Positions 14,683 through 23,190 are shown, counted from the first letter of the stretch. The stretch is 38,163 bases of DNA from JBGSOV01 sp964558715 (GCA_964558715.1 CAZLFD010000009.1:1-38163); one strand, 5' to 3'. Made by a program: numbers and translations. The notes: generated by a model from the sequence alone, not told the origin.

Positions 14683-17574
14683 TTACTTCTTGTTCTTCAG
14701 CATCTTATGCAAAAACTCGCCAGTATACGAATCTTTATTTTTCGCAACGTGCTCGGGAGTTCCGATATCTACAATATAGCCACCGGCATCGCCGCCTTCT
14801 TTCCCGATGTCGATCAGGTGGTCGCAACATTTGATCACATCGAGATTATGCTCGATGACGAGCACGGTGTTGCCGGTATCGACGAGGGCGTTCAAAACAT
14901 CTAGCAGTTTTTTGATATCGTCAAAATGGAGACCGGTCGTCGGTTCATCCAAAATATAAAAGGTTTTCCCTGTACTGCGTTTGCTGAGTTCCGTCGCCAG
15001 CTTGATGCGTTGTGCTTCTCCTCCTGACAGGGTGGTTGCCGGTTGGCCGAGTTTGATGTAGCCGAGGCCGACTTGTTCCAACGTCTCTAGTTTACGCTGA
15101 ATCGTGGGAATCGCGGAGAAAAACTCTAACGCTTCCGAAACAGTCATCTCCAAAACATCCGAGATATTCTTTCCTCGCCAGGTGATTTCGAGTGCTTCTT
15201 TATTATAGCGCTTGCCTTTACACACTTCACAGGGAACATAAATATCTGGCAGAAAATGCATTTCAATCTTTACAATGCCGTCACCCTGACACGATTCGCA
15301 GCGCCCACCCTTCACATTAAACGAAAAGCGCCCGCTTTTGTAACCGCGCAGCTTTGATTCTGGCGTGGTGGCAAACATATCTCTGATTTCGGTAAACACT
15401 CCCGTGTACGTCGCTGGGTTCCCGCGCGGCGTGCGGCCGATAGGGGACTGGTCGATGATGATCGCCTTGTCTAAATGCTTCAGCCCATCGATGCGCCCCA
15501 CTTCACCCACATTCTGCTGCGCGCGGTTTAGTTCATTCAGCAAATATGGCGCGAGAATCTTGTTTACTAGTGAGCTTTTGCCCGAACCCGAAACGCCAGT
15601 CACGCCGATAAGCATGCCCAACGGAATTTCAACTTTTACATCTTTTAGGTTGTTCTCTTTTGCGCCGAAAATTTCGAGCTTTTTTTTGTTCCCTGTGCGG
15701 CGCTTTTTGGGCATCGGAATCTCTTCCTTGCCCGAGAGGTACTTACCGGTCGTTGAATTGGGGTTCTTCATCAAATCGGCCACTGTGCCTTCGGCCAACA
15801 CACGCCCGCCTTCGTTCCCTGCAAGGGGGCCGATTTCAAGCAGCCAATCGGCTTCGCGCATCATCTCCTCATCGTGCTCTACTACAAGCACCGTATTCCC
15901 AACTTGCTGCAGATCGCGTAGTGTCGATATCAACCGCTCATTATCCCGCTGATGCAGACCGATGCTCGGTTCATCGAGCACATACAAGACCCCCTGCAAT
16001 TTGCTACCGATTTGCGTCGCCAAGCGAATGCGTTGTGCTTCACCGCCCGACAAAGTGTTCGCCGTGCGCGAGAGTGACAGGTATGAAAGACCGACATCTT
16101 GCAAAAAAGTGAGGCGCGAAATGATCTCATTTAAAATGAGTTTCGAGATCTCGCGGTCACGTTCTGTAAGATGCTCCGGTAATTCGGTAAAAAATTCGCG
16201 AGCACTGCTGACCGAAAGTTGCGTGCTTTCGATGATGTTTTTTTCGTTGATGATCACGCCCAACATTTCTTTTCTCAAACGAGTGCCCTTACAATCGGGG
16301 CAGGTTTCCATATCCATGAATTTTTCGATCTGCTTGCGTGAGAAATCCGATTCGGTTTCGTGGTAGCGGCGCTCGAGATTCGGGATCACCCCTTCAAATT
16401 TGACGTTAATGTTGCCAGAAAAGCGCTCTGAATCCATCTTCACATCATATTCCTCATCGCCGGTGCCGTAGAGCACGATTTCTTTTTGGGTTGCTGTTAA
16501 TTTGCCAACGGGAATATCGATAGAAAAACCATGACGTTTAGCGACGGCAGCCAGAATCCGCTGATTCCAACCCTCGCGGCTACTCATCGTCGCCCAGGGG
16601 ATGATCGCCCCTTCGGCAATCGTTAAGCGCGGATTACTGATTACGCGCTCGGGTTTGATGACCATCCTGTTCCCAAGTCCATGACACGATGGGCAGGCAC
16701 CATACGGCGAGTTGAACGAGAAATTGCGTGGTTCGATTTCTTCAAAAACGGGACCATGTTCTGGACAGATGAATTTTTCGGAAAACGTTACCTCTTCTTT
16801 TGTGTCGGCATCGAATATGGTAACGAGTCCGTCGCCATGCTTAAGCGCGATTTCTACTGAATCTGCTAGGCGGCTGCGATCTTCATTCTTTTCTTCTACC
16901 GTACCGCCGCGTTTGAGCTCCGTTGATTTCTTCTCGGAATGACGGATTACCAATCGATCGACAACGATTTCAATGGTGTGGTGCTTTTTGGGGTCGAGCT
17001 TCACTTCATCCGCAATCGAAACAATATCACCATCGATGCGCATACGCACAAAACCTTCGCGGCGGATATTCTCGAGTACTTTCGTATGTTCCCCCTTTTT
17101 TCCGCGAATCACCGGAGCCAATATCATCACGCGTTTGCCATCGGGATATTTGGCGATTAGATCTACGATTTGGCTTGGTGATTGGCGTTCGACCAAGTGG
17201 CCGCATATCGGGCAGTGCGGTTTGCCGATACGCGCGTACAACAAGCGCAGATAATCATAGATTTCTGTAACGGTACCCACAGTGCTACGCGGGTTGCGTG
17301 GAGCGGTCTTCTGGTCAATAGAGATCGCTGGAGAGAGCCCCGATATCTGCTCGACATCTGGTTTTTCCATCATGCCCAAAAACTGGCGGGCATAGGCGCT
17401 GAGGGATTCCACATAGCGGCGCTGCCCTTCGGCAAAGATTGTATCGAAGGCGAGCGAACTTTTGCCCGATCCACTTAAACCGGTGATGACTACCAGTTTA
17501 TTGCGCGGAATCTGAACATTGATGTTTTTGAGATTGTGCGTTTTTGCACCAATCACGGTTATCGTATCCTCCAT
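14683..17574 (-). CDS. uvrA: Excinuclease ABC subunit A
   Basis: DNA damage-recognition ATPase of nucleotide excision repair, working with UvrB. The 963-residue length is typical. The first ABC module has Walker A GLSGSGKSS (about 32-40), and the UvrB-binding region begins after KPDVEQISGLSPAISIDQK. Zinc ligands are visible as CPICG, CPEHG...CPSCHGLG and, in the second module, GRCESCQGDG...PCEVCKGKRY. Both signature sequences LSGGEAQRI and both Walker B/D-loops (VLDEPSIGLHQRD and ILDEPTTGLHFDD) are present. The second Walker A is GVSGSGKSS. ATG 17574 starts directly at the conserved N-terminus; it has no Shine-Dalgarno, and TAAAAT lies 15 bases upstream as a likely -10 box. It is followed 12 bases later by the ATP-grasp gene. 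The cassette looks intact. Confidence 0.97.
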   Translation of the reverse strand: MEDTITVIGAKTHNLKNINVQIPRNKLVVITGLSGSGKSSLAFDTIFAEGQRRYVESLSAYARQFLGMMEKPDVEQISGLSPAISIDQKTAPRNPRSTVGTVTEIYDYLRLLYARIGKPHCPICGHLVERQSPSQIVDLIAKYPDGKRVMILAPVIRGKKGEHTKVLENIRREGFVRMRIDGDIVSIADEVKLDPKKHHTIEIVVDRLVIRHSEKKSTELKRGGTVEEKNEDRSRLADSVEIALKHGDGLVTIFDADTKEEVTFSEKFICPEHGPVFEEIEPRNFSFNSPYGACPSCHGLGNRMVIKPERVISNPRLTIAEGAIIPWATMSSREGWNQRILAAVAKRHGFSIDIPVGKLTATQKEIVLYGTGDEEYDVKMDSERFSGNINVKFEGVIPNLERRYHETESDFSRKQIEKFMDMETCPDCKGTRLRKEMLGVIINEKNIIESTQLSVSSAREFFTELPEHLTERDREISKLILNEIISRLTFLQDVGLSYLSLSRTANTLSGGEAQRIRLATQIGSKLQGVLYVLDEPSIGLHQRDNERLISTLRDLQQVGNTVLVVEHDEEMMREADWLLEIGPLAGNEGGRVLAEGTVADLMKNPNSTTGKYLSGKEEIPMPKKRRTGNKKKLEIFGAKENNLKDVKVEIPLGMLIGVTGVSGSGKSSLVNKILAPYLLNELNRAQQNVGEVGRIDGLKHLDKAIIIDQSPIGRTPRGNPATYTGVFTEIRDMFATTPESKLRGYKSGRFSFNVKGGRCESCQGDGIVKIEMHFLPDIYVPCEVCKGKRYNKEALEITWRGKNISDVLEMTVSEALEFFSAIPTIQRKLETLEQVGLGYIKLGQPATTLSGGEAQRIKLATELSKRSTGKTFYILDEPTTGLHFDDIKKLLDVLNALVDTGNTVLVIEHNLDVIKCCDHLIDIGKEGGDAGGYIVDIGTPEHVAKNKDSYTGEFLHKMLKNKK

Positions 17575-17639
17575 ATGTGCTTCGCAAAAATTTTAAGCGA
17601 CTTGGCGGAGCTTCGCATACTTTTTTACTTATTGCAAGC

Positions 17640-18290
17640 CTATGGGGTAGATAATTTTAGAGATGCGGTAGCATAGGTCACGCGACTTCTAATTTTCTCA
17701 TGCAATCTATTACAAATCACTGATCGCTTTGTATCGAAAGCAATCTGTTGTGTGATCATTCCCATGCCCACGGCCTGCATAAAAGCGTAGCAGATCATAC
17801 TGCCGACAAAGCCGAAGCCGCGCTTGTTGAGTGTTTTACTCATCGCATCCGATATATCTGTCTTGGCAGGAATCTGGCCCATGTTTTTCCATTCATTTTG
17901 TTTGGGCTTGCCTTCGACCAAACTCCAGCTAAAGGCATCAAAACTCCCGAATTCTTGTTGGACTTCCAAATAGGCTTTTACATTTTTCACTGCTGCATAG
18001 ATTTTTTGCCGATTCCGCACGATGTCTGGATTCTGGAGCAACGCTGCAATTTTTGCTTCGTCATATTTCGCGATTTTTTTGGCATCAAAAACAATGAAAG
18101 CTTTTTTGTAGCTGGCTCGTTTGCGTAAAATGGTCGACCAACTCAAGCCCGCTTGCGCGCCTTCGAGAATCAAGAATTCAAAAAGGTATCTGTCGTCATG
18201 CACGGTTACGCCCCATTCTTCATTGTGATAACGCTTCTCCTCCTAAGTTTTGGGAGCACATGCGCAGCGCGTAACCTCTACTTGCTTCAT
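17640..18290 (-). pseudogene. tag: DNA-3-methyladenine glycosylase I with in-frame amber codon
   Basis: Tag-type alkylated-base glycosylase, apparently broken. Homology starts at ATG 18290 and reads MKQVEVTRCACAPKT, then TAG at 18243-18245, then EEKRYHNEEWGVTVHDDRYLFEFL. From the family Cys to the Tyr-His there are 11 positions, as in E. coli Tag, if the TAG is counted as one residue; so this is a substitution, not a frameshift. The body is well preserved: catalytic Glu in LILEGAQAGLSW, SDAMSKTLNKRGFGFVGSMICYAFMQAVGM. Yet the conserved RC-x-W has become RC-x-C, and the C-terminal zinc ligands (His and Cys of the usual NDH-x3-C) are replaced (MITQQIA). Restarting at GTG 18203 would give 187 residues without the N-terminal zinc ligands. 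Alternatives are amber suppression or a sequence error. It lies between cimA and uvrA. Confidence 0.75.
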
Positions 18291-18307
18291 ATTTTCTGCG
18301 AAAATAG

Positions 18308-18335
18308 TGTTTATGAATTCGCCGATTCTGGTCAA
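18308..18335 (-). promoter_or_regulatory. Promoter in front of tag
   Basis: On the minus strand TTGACC (18330-18335) and TAAACA (18308-18313) are 16 bases apart. Transcription from about 18301 would reach ATG 18290 after some 10 bases, supporting that ATG as the ancestral start. Confidence 0.4.
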
Positions 18336-18344
18336 TCATCCCCC

Positions 18345-19919
18345 TCAGGAGGAAACCCGAATGACGCCTTTCCAAATCGCCAATACATACGCATCACTCA
18401 ATGCTTGCATGCTCGCTTCGATAATATTTTGCGAACAACCGACGGTGCGCCAGACATTGCCGTTTTGTGCGCGTGTTTCGATCTGCACGCGGGTTTTGGC
18501 AGAGGTGCCCTGACTCATATCGATAATACGGACTTTATAATCCACTAGCTCCACATTCTTCAGCTGCGGAAATTTTGGCTCTAGCGCTTTACGCATGGCG
18601 CTGTCGAGAGCATTCACTGGCCCATTACCAAGCCCGGCGGTGTGGAATTCTTCTCCGTTTATTTCTACCCGCACCGTTGCTTCGACTGCTTTTTCGGCGT
18701 GCAGTGTGAGCCCAGTACGAACAAAAAAATAGTTCAAATGATATGGTGCTGGCCGCTCTTCGATTATCTCGCGCGCCAATATCTCTAAGCTGGCTTCACC
18801 GCCATCGTAGGTGAGGCCCTCGTTTTCGTGCTTTTTCATCGCTTCCAGTAATTTCAAAGCCTGTTCCTCATCTGCCGTAATGCCGTTCTTTTCTAAAAAG
18901 TCGAAAATATTAGCGCGCCCCGAAAGCTCTGACATCGACGTGCTACTCGCATTGCCGACGAGTTCTGGTCTGATATGTTGGTAGCTGAGCGGATTTTTAC
19001 GCATCGCCGAAACATGGATACCGCCCTTGTGGCAGAATGCCCAACGCCCGACAAAGGGCAGATCCTTCCGGGGATTGATATTGCTGAGCTCTTGCACAAA
19101 GCGCGACAGCTCGGTGAGCTTGCGCAGATTCTCATCCGTCACGACCTTGATTCCCATCTTCAGCTGCAGATTGGGAATCACGCTACACAGGCTAGCATTG
19201 CCGCAGCGCTCGCCAAAGCCGTTGATCGTTCCCTGTATCATTTCTACTCCTGCTTGTACGGCGGCCAACGTGTTTGCCACAGCGAGGTCGCTATCGTTAT
19301 GGGTGTGGATGCCGAGCGGCGTTTTGATGTGCTTCTTCACCTCTTCCACCGCTGCAGTAACCTGCCAGGGAAGCATACCGCCATTGGTATCGGCCAGAGT
19401 CAAGTTGATCGCGCCACCGGCTTCAGCCGCTTGTATGCAAGCAATGGTGTAATCGGCGTCTTCTACGTACCCGTCGAAAAAATGTTCCGCATCGTAGATC
19501 ACATCCATGCCTTTACTCGTTAAATACTGCACGGAGTTCTTGATGATCTCTAAATTTTGCTCTGGCGTTACTTGAATGATCTCAGTCGCCTGAAAGCGAG
19601 AATTCTTGCCAAAGAGCACCGCGACTGGCGCTCCTGTTTTTAAAATCACATTGAGATTCGGATCGTTCTCTGGTTCATATTTTTTGTGATGTGTGGAGCC
19701 AAAAGCACATATTTTTGCCTGCTGCCATTGCTCTTCTCTTGCCAAACGAAAGAATTCCTGCTCTTTTTCGTTACTCCCTGGAAAGCCACCTTCAATGTAC
19801 TGGATTCCGAGTTCATCTAGCTTTTTGGCGATGGCGATTTTATCGCGTGCCGAAAAGCACACACTGCTCATTTGGGCGCCGTCGCGCAGCGTGGTATCGA
19901 AGAGTTGTAGTTTTGGCAT
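18345..19919 (-). CDS. cimA: (R)-citramalate synthase
   Basis: Condenses pyruvate and acetyl-CoA to citramalate, the first step of the threonine-independent route to 2-oxobutyrate and isoleucine. The 524-residue protein belongs to the HMGL-like DRE-TIM family: LFDTTLRDGAQM (8-19, catalytic Arg and metal Asp), IEGGFPGSN, LADTNGGMLPW, the metal-binding GIHTHNDSDLAVANTL, and INGFGERCGNASL. The second half contains HKGGIHVSAMRKNPLSYQHI and a C-terminal LeuA-dimer-type regulatory domain (about 395-520) with GNGPVNALDSAM. The phrase GGFPGSNEKEQEFF and length indicate CimA rather than 2-isopropylmalate synthase or homocitrate synthase. ATG 19919 fits the conserved N-terminus; an upstream TTG exists at 19937. 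A promoter overlaps the 3' end of murD. IlvD at 28668 acts later in the same pathway. Confidence 0.9.
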   Translation of the reverse strand: MPKLQLFDTTLRDGAQMSSVCFSARDKIAIAKKLDELGIQYIEGGFPGSNEKEQEFFRLAREEQWQQAKICAFGSTHHKKYEPENDPNLNVILKTGAPVAVLFGKNSRFQATEIIQVTPEQNLEIIKNSVQYLTSKGMDVIYDAEHFFDGYVEDADYTIACIQAAEAGGAINLTLADTNGGMLPWQVTAAVEEVKKHIKTPLGIHTHNDSDLAVANTLAAVQAGVEMIQGTINGFGERCGNASLCSVIPNLQLKMGIKVVTDENLRKLTELSRFVQELSNINPRKDLPFVGRWAFCHKGGIHVSAMRKNPLSYQHIRPELVGNASSTSMSELSGRANIFDFLEKNGITADEEQALKLLEAMKKHENEGLTYDGGEASLEILAREIIEERPAPYHLNYFFVRTGLTLHAEKAVEATVRVEINGEEFHTAGLGNGPVNALDSAMRKALEPKFPQLKNVELVDYKVRIIDMSQGTSAKTRVQIETRAQNGNVWRTVGCSQNIIEASMQALSDAYVLAIWKGVIRVSS

Positions 19920-19940
19920 AGCAGCGGATGAATCCAATGG

Positions 19941-19968
19941 ATTATGCCATAGATCAGAGTGTTTTCAA
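19941..19968 (-). promoter_or_regulatory. cimA promoter overlapping the end of murD
   Basis: On the minus strand TTGAAA (19963-19968), inside the last codons of murD, is followed after 16 bases by CATAAT (19941-19946). The leader to ATG 19919 would be about 15 bases. Confidence 0.5.
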
Positions 19969-21273
19969 AAATTCGTTCATAGCAGTGTTCCACTTTTCTG
20001 CGCGATCTTTTACATTCTCGAATTGGTCGAAGCTCGAACTGCCTGGTGAAAAAAGTACGTTGTCACCATCGCCGACGATATCACTCAGCATTTTGAAAGC
20101 AGTATCGATATTCGTCGCATCTACCAGTTTCGTAGCATCACCCTTATTATCGAGCACTGCTTGGCGGATGGCTGCTCCCGTTTCGCCGATAGTCATTACT
20201 TTTTTGATGTGCGGGTGAATAGCAATCGCTTTGCCGAGTTCGCTGTAATCGAATTTCTTTTCTTTTCCGCCGACCATCAGAATCACCGGTTCGGCGAAAG
20301 TGCTAAGGGCGGCAATCGTCGCAATCGGATTAGTGCTATAGCCATCGTTCCAGAATTTAATACCGCTGCGGCTTTGTGCTACGAGCTGTTGGCGATAGGG
20401 GAGGCCGGTAAATTTTTGAATAGCGGTCTGCACCGGTATTGTGCGCACATTGAGCAGTTTTGTAACGGCCACAGCGGCGAGCACGTTTTCGAGATTATGC
20501 TCTCCGGGAATCCGTACATCGGCCACGGCGGCGATTTCTTCCTCAGCCTCTTCTGATTTCCAGATGATCTTTTCGTCGCGGATGAATACGCCGAACGGTA
20601 ACTCCTGTTTTATTGAAATCGGTACCCGTGCTTCTTCACTCACGTCGAGTACCATTTTGCTCGCTGTCGGGCAATCTGCCAGATACACGACCCGGCCACC
20701 GGATTTTTGATGGAGGAAGATATTTTTCTTTGCTTCGACATAATCTTCGAAGTCTTTATGCACTTCGAGATGATCAGGCGCAATGCGTAGGACAACGGCG
20801 ATTTGTGGTGATTGGGTACATTCCCACAGCTGAAAGCTCGAAATCTCTGCTACTACTACATCACGCGTGCGGAGTTCGGGCAGTATGTCAAAATACGGAT
20901 TGCCGATATTCCCTACTAAAAAGACGGTATCATTTGCCTCTTCGAACATTTTGGTCGCCAACGTCGAAGTAGTGCCTTTTCCTTTACTGCCGGTAATGCC
21001 GATGGTCTTTTTGGTGGGGCACAGCTGCAAAAACAGCTCGGTGCCGCCAATTACCTTACCCGAAAAATTTATCAGTGCGGGATGATGAGGCGGAACCCCC
21101 GGTGAACGGAACAAAACATCACGGTCGCCGATCGCGGTAAAATCTGGAAAGTCGGGATTATGCTCATCGTACACCTTTAAGTCGCGCACACGACGGCTCT
21201 CAAGAAAGCGCGCGAGCGATTTTCCTTCGACTCCGTAACCGAGAATGCCGATCTTCTTTGTGAGCAGCTTCAT
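19954..21273 (-). CDS. murD: UDP-N-acetylmuramoyl-L-alanine--D-glutamate ligase
   Basis: Cytoplasmic Mur ligase adding D-glutamate to UDP-MurNAc-L-Ala in peptidoglycan synthesis. The 439-residue protein has an N-terminal Rossmann-like domain (IGILGYGVEGKSLARFL; SPGVPPHHP). The ATPase centre has the P-loop ITGSKGKGTT, NIGNP, EISSFQLW, and APDHLEVH (usually LDRH or LDHLD-x-H). The C-terminal domain has PGEHNLENVLAA, PYRQQLVA (usual PHR), and NDGYSTNPIATIAAL (usually NDSKATN). The substituted motif positions are tolerated in other Mur ligases but are worth noting. ATG 21273 is preferred; an in-frame GTG lies at 21282. A promoter ends nine bases before the ATG, so the message is nearly leaderless. 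Other mur genes are not in the window. Confidence 0.9.
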   Translation of the reverse strand: MKLLTKKIGILGYGVEGKSLARFLESRRVRDLKVYDEHNPDFPDFTAIGDRDVLFRSPGVPPHHPALINFSGKVIGGTELFLQLCPTKKTIGITGSKGKGTTSTLATKMFEEANDTVFLVGNIGNPYFDILPELRTRDVVVAEISSFQLWECTQSPQIAVVLRIAPDHLEVHKDFEDYVEAKKNIFLHQKSGGRVVYLADCPTASKMVLDVSEEARVPISIKQELPFGVFIRDEKIIWKSEEAEEEIAAVADVRIPGEHNLENVLAAVAVTKLLNVRTIPVQTAIQKFTGLPYRQQLVAQSRSGIKFWNDGYSTNPIATIAALSTFAEPVILMVGGKEKKFDYSELGKAIAIHPHIKKVMTIGETGAAIRQAVLDNKGDATKLVDATNIDTAFKMLSDIVGDGDNVLFSPGSSSFDQFENVKDRAEKWNTAMNEFLKTL

Positions 21274-21282
21274 ATCAGTCAC

Positions 21283-21310
21283 ATTGTAGTGTAAAAGCCT
21301 CTATTTGCAA
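21283..21310 (-). promoter_or_regulatory. murD promoter, nearly leaderless
   Basis: On the minus strand TTGCAA (21305-21310) is followed after 16 bases by TACAAT (21283-21288). The transcription start would fall two to five bases before ATG 21273. Confidence 0.55.
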
Positions 21311-21350
21311 AGAATTGTTTTTTTTGCCGAGTTGATGAAAAATATTCCGC

Positions 21351-21848
21351 GTGAAATATTATCCGCTTGATCCAAAACGACGGGCAGCCAGAAAAGCTGC
21401 GCGATTGCTGCGGGTAGTTTGGCCTGCACTGGGTGCCGCCGCCGCGTATAAACTCTTCCGCAATATGCACAATGAGCCGAATACCGAATTTTTGGTAATG
21501 CAAAAAAAATCTCGGAAAAAGAGCATCCTGGCCCTGGCTATTTTAACGAGCCTATCGCTTTTTGGCAGAAAAATCCTTTACATCCGCGCACTTGGGGTAG
21601 ACCGTCGTGCGCAGCGCAATGGAGTAGGCGCGCGCTTTGTACAAAATATCGAACAGTCTGCCCAAGAGAAAGGTTCCGAGGTAATCGTGCTGACATCTGG
21701 CCCACACCGCCCAAGAGCGCAGCGGTTTTACAAAAGACAAGGGTTTCAGCAGTTTTTTGGCTTTATTTTTTGGAAACGGGTCGCATCATCCACAGAAAAC
21801 AAGTCGTCAAGTAAACAGAAGACAGAAGAGACTCAAAAGGATTCATGA
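21351..21848 (+). CDS. GNAT-family N-acetyltransferase
   Basis: A 165-residue protein with the acetyl-CoA-binding part of a GNAT enzyme. The strand ILYIRALGVDRRAQRNGVG (about 77-95) contains the R/Q-x-x-G-x-G pyrophosphate loop. It is followed by helix ARFVQNIEQSAQEKG, strand EVIVLTSGP and the motif B element AQRFYKRQGFQQFFGFIFWK. The N-terminal half (strand TEFLVMQKKSRKKSILALAILTS) is compatible with the beta2-beta3 hairpin. The first 40 residues are basic with a hydrophobic segment (VVWPALGAAAAYKLF), and the C-terminal tail is Ser/Lys-rich and disordered. The start is GTG 21351; a nearby ATG at 21335 is out of frame. It is divergent from murD. The substrate is unknown. Confidence 0.65.
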   Translation: MKYYPLDPKRRAARKAARLLRVVWPALGAAAAYKLFRNMHNEPNTEFLVMQKKSRKKSILALAILTSLSLFGRKILYIRALGVDRRAQRNGVGARFVQNIEQSAQEKGSEVIVLTSGPHRPRAQRFYKRQGFQQFFGFIFWKRVASSTENKSSSKQKTEETQKDS

Positions 21849-21922
21849 AAATTATCCGAGAAAGTGAAATGCAGATGGGGGAACACATGAATCTGAATGA
21901 CAAAAAATGACATGGGTAACAT

Positions 21923-21964
21923 GGAGCAGGTACCCCACTCTTAACCGAACCGGATACCTGCTCC
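21923..21964. repeat. Strong 10-bp inverted repeat in the GNAT-pilin intergenic region
   Basis: GGAGCAGGTA (21923-21932) and TACCTGCTCC (21955-21964) are perfectly complementary around a 22-base loop. It is not followed by a T-run on either strand. It could be an RNA structure, a protein-binding site or the remnant of a small mobile repeat. The rest of 21849-22066 shows no gene; a shorter TCTTAC/GTAAGA hairpin lies at 22034-22052. Confidence 0.45.
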
Positions 21965-22066
21965 TGCACATTTATTTGCGTCAAACTACGATGATTTACT
22001 CCGATGATCAAATGGGCAGACGCGTAGGTCTACTCTTACGTTTCAAGTAAGAATGCCAGACTCCAG

Positions 22067-22097
22067 AAAAAAAGCCGACACAACATTTACTGTTGGC
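22067..22097 (-). terminator. Terminator after the second pilin-like pair
   Basis: On the minus strand GCCAACA and TGTT...GGC form an imperfect stem directly before TTTTTTT (22067-22073). It lies about 30 bases downstream of the stop codon at 22126. Confidence 0.5.
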
Positions 22098-22125
22098 CGA
22101 TTGCAATTCGCCGACTTTACCTCTT

Positions 22126-22500
22126 TTAATTCAAGCTATCCCCACCACCAACGCCACCAGAACCACTTGATTGATTTTGCATGCGCTCGATAATATCGCT
22201 GATGAGCTGGGTCATATTATCCCACTGGATGTATTTGGTGAGGGGAAAATTAAAGATACTGCCGATAAGCGACACAATCGTGACTGCGAAGATTGTGATG
22301 ATCAAGCCGATGATCGCGTAGCGAATGGTGTGGACCGCTCTTTTAATCTTCTCATCATCTCCTCCTGACAAGATAAAATTGATACCTCCTAAAAAGATAT
22401 AAAACACTGAAAGCGCCCCCGCGGCAATCAGGGCCAGGGCAATGGCGATGTTGACTACTTCGACAAGGTCGTATGCAGGGAGGTCGAGTCCTTCATTCAT
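22126..22500 (-). CDS. T4SS-pilin-like membrane protein, copy A
   Basis: A 124-residue membrane protein of the TrbC/VirB2-like type. The first helix (VVNIAIALALIAAGALSVFYIFLGGINFIL) is followed by the family turn SGGDDEKIKRAVHTIRYAIIG and a second helix (LIITIFAVTIVSLIGSIF). A short amphipathic stretch (YIQWDNMTQLISDIIERM) precedes a Gly/Ser-rich tail. No cleavable signal peptide is obvious. It is clearly paralogous to the gene 30 bases upstream and probably arose by tandem duplication. It is the last gene of an rpsP-KH-pilin-pilin unit. The role is unknown; linkage to ribosomal genes suggests constitutive expression, but that is inference. Confidence 0.75.
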   Translation of the reverse strand: MNEGLDLPAYDLVEVVNIAIALALIAAGALSVFYIFLGGINFILSGGDDEKIKRAVHTIRYAIIGLIITIFAVTIVSLIGSIFNFPLTKYIQWDNMTQLISDIIERMQNQSSGSGGVGGGDSLN

Positions 22501-22529
22501 GGTACTGCTGAGAAAAACGTAGATACCCT

Positions 22530-22928
22530 TTAAGCGAGTATTTCACCAAGATATGAGAGTGAATCACCGCTATCGGATGAACCACTGTCATTTGTGATGC
22601 GTGAGATAATTGCCTGAATGATCTCACTCATCTTGTCCCAACGGATATACGCAGTGAGGTCAAAATTAAAAATACTGCCGATAATGGCGATGATTGTGAC
22701 TGCGAATATCGTAATGACCAAGCCAATGATCGCGTAGCGAATGGTTTGGACTGCCTGTTTGATCTTATCTTCCTGTCCGCCCGAGAGGATAAACGAAATA
22801 CCTCCGTAAAAGATGTAGAAAATCGACAGTGCGGCAGCCACGATAATCGCAAATGCAATCGTTACATTTATCAGCTCGACAATATTGTAACCGGTCGCGG
22901 TCGTCTGCAATATTGGTTCATCATTCAT
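22530..22928 (-). CDS. T4SS-pilin-like membrane protein, copy B
   Basis: A 132-residue paralogue of the downstream copy A. It has the same plan: helix (LINVTIAFAIIVAAALSIFYIFYGGISFIL), turn SGGQEDKIKQAVQTIRYAIIG, helix (LVITIFAVTIIAIIGSIFNF), amphipathic segment (YIRWDKMSEIIQAIISRI) and Ser/Asp-rich tail. The two copies are identical at most positions in the helices and turn but differ in their ends. Its ATG (22928) overlaps the stop of the KH-domain gene by eight bases, so it is translationally coupled. The N-terminus lacks a typical signal peptide. The function is unknown. Confidence 0.75.
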   Translation of the reverse strand: MNDEPILQTTATGYNIVELINVTIAFAIIVAAALSIFYIFYGGISFILSGGQEDKIKQAVQTIRYAIIGLVITIFAVTIIAIIGSIFNFDLTAYIRWDKMSEIIQAIISRITNDSGSSDSGDSLSYLGEILA

Positions 22929-23190
22929 CGTTGGTACGGTTAGGATCGATTAAACGCAGGTTTACGCGGCTGCCGCCATCTTTGGCACCGACAACACGTA
23001 ATAGGATGCGAAGTGATTTGATAGTCTGACCCTCTTTTCCGATTACTTTACCAATATCTTCCGGATGAACATGCAGCTCTAAAAGCGTTCCGAGTTCGTC
23101 GACTTTACGCTCGATCACGACATCCCCAGGATGATCGACCATAGATTTGACAACGTACTCGATAAAACTCTGGTCAGCCGGACTGGTCAT
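22921..23190 (-). CDS. khpA: KH-domain RNA-binding protein (KhpA/YlqC family)
   Basis: Small RNA-binding protein of 89 residues. It consists almost wholly of a type II KH domain with the GxxG loop as GKVIGKEGQTIKSLRILL, preceded by LELHVHPEDI. KhpA usually dimerises with KhpB and binds mRNAs and sRNAs; its gene commonly follows rpsP, as it does here 34 bases downstream. ATG 23190 gives the family-length N-terminus (SFIEYVVKSMVDHPGDV). It overlaps the next pilin-like gene by eight bases. The sequence looks intact. No other member of the usual ffh-rimM-trmD cluster is present. Confidence 0.88.
   Translation of the reverse strand: MTSPADQSFIEYVVKSMVDHPGDVVIERKVDELGTLLELHVHPEDIGKVIGKEGQTIKSLRILLRVVGAKDGGSRVNLRLIDPNRTNDE

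Noticed and set aside
18235..18242. AGGAGGAG as the ribosome-binding site of a shortened tag
   Set aside because: It is over 30 bases from GTG 18203, and the ATG it fits (18221 region) opens only a five-codon frame.
22021..22060. tRNA-like sequence with GTTTCAAGT
   Set aside because: No acceptor stem, D-arm or anticodon stem can be folded around it; only a simple 6-bp hairpin exists.
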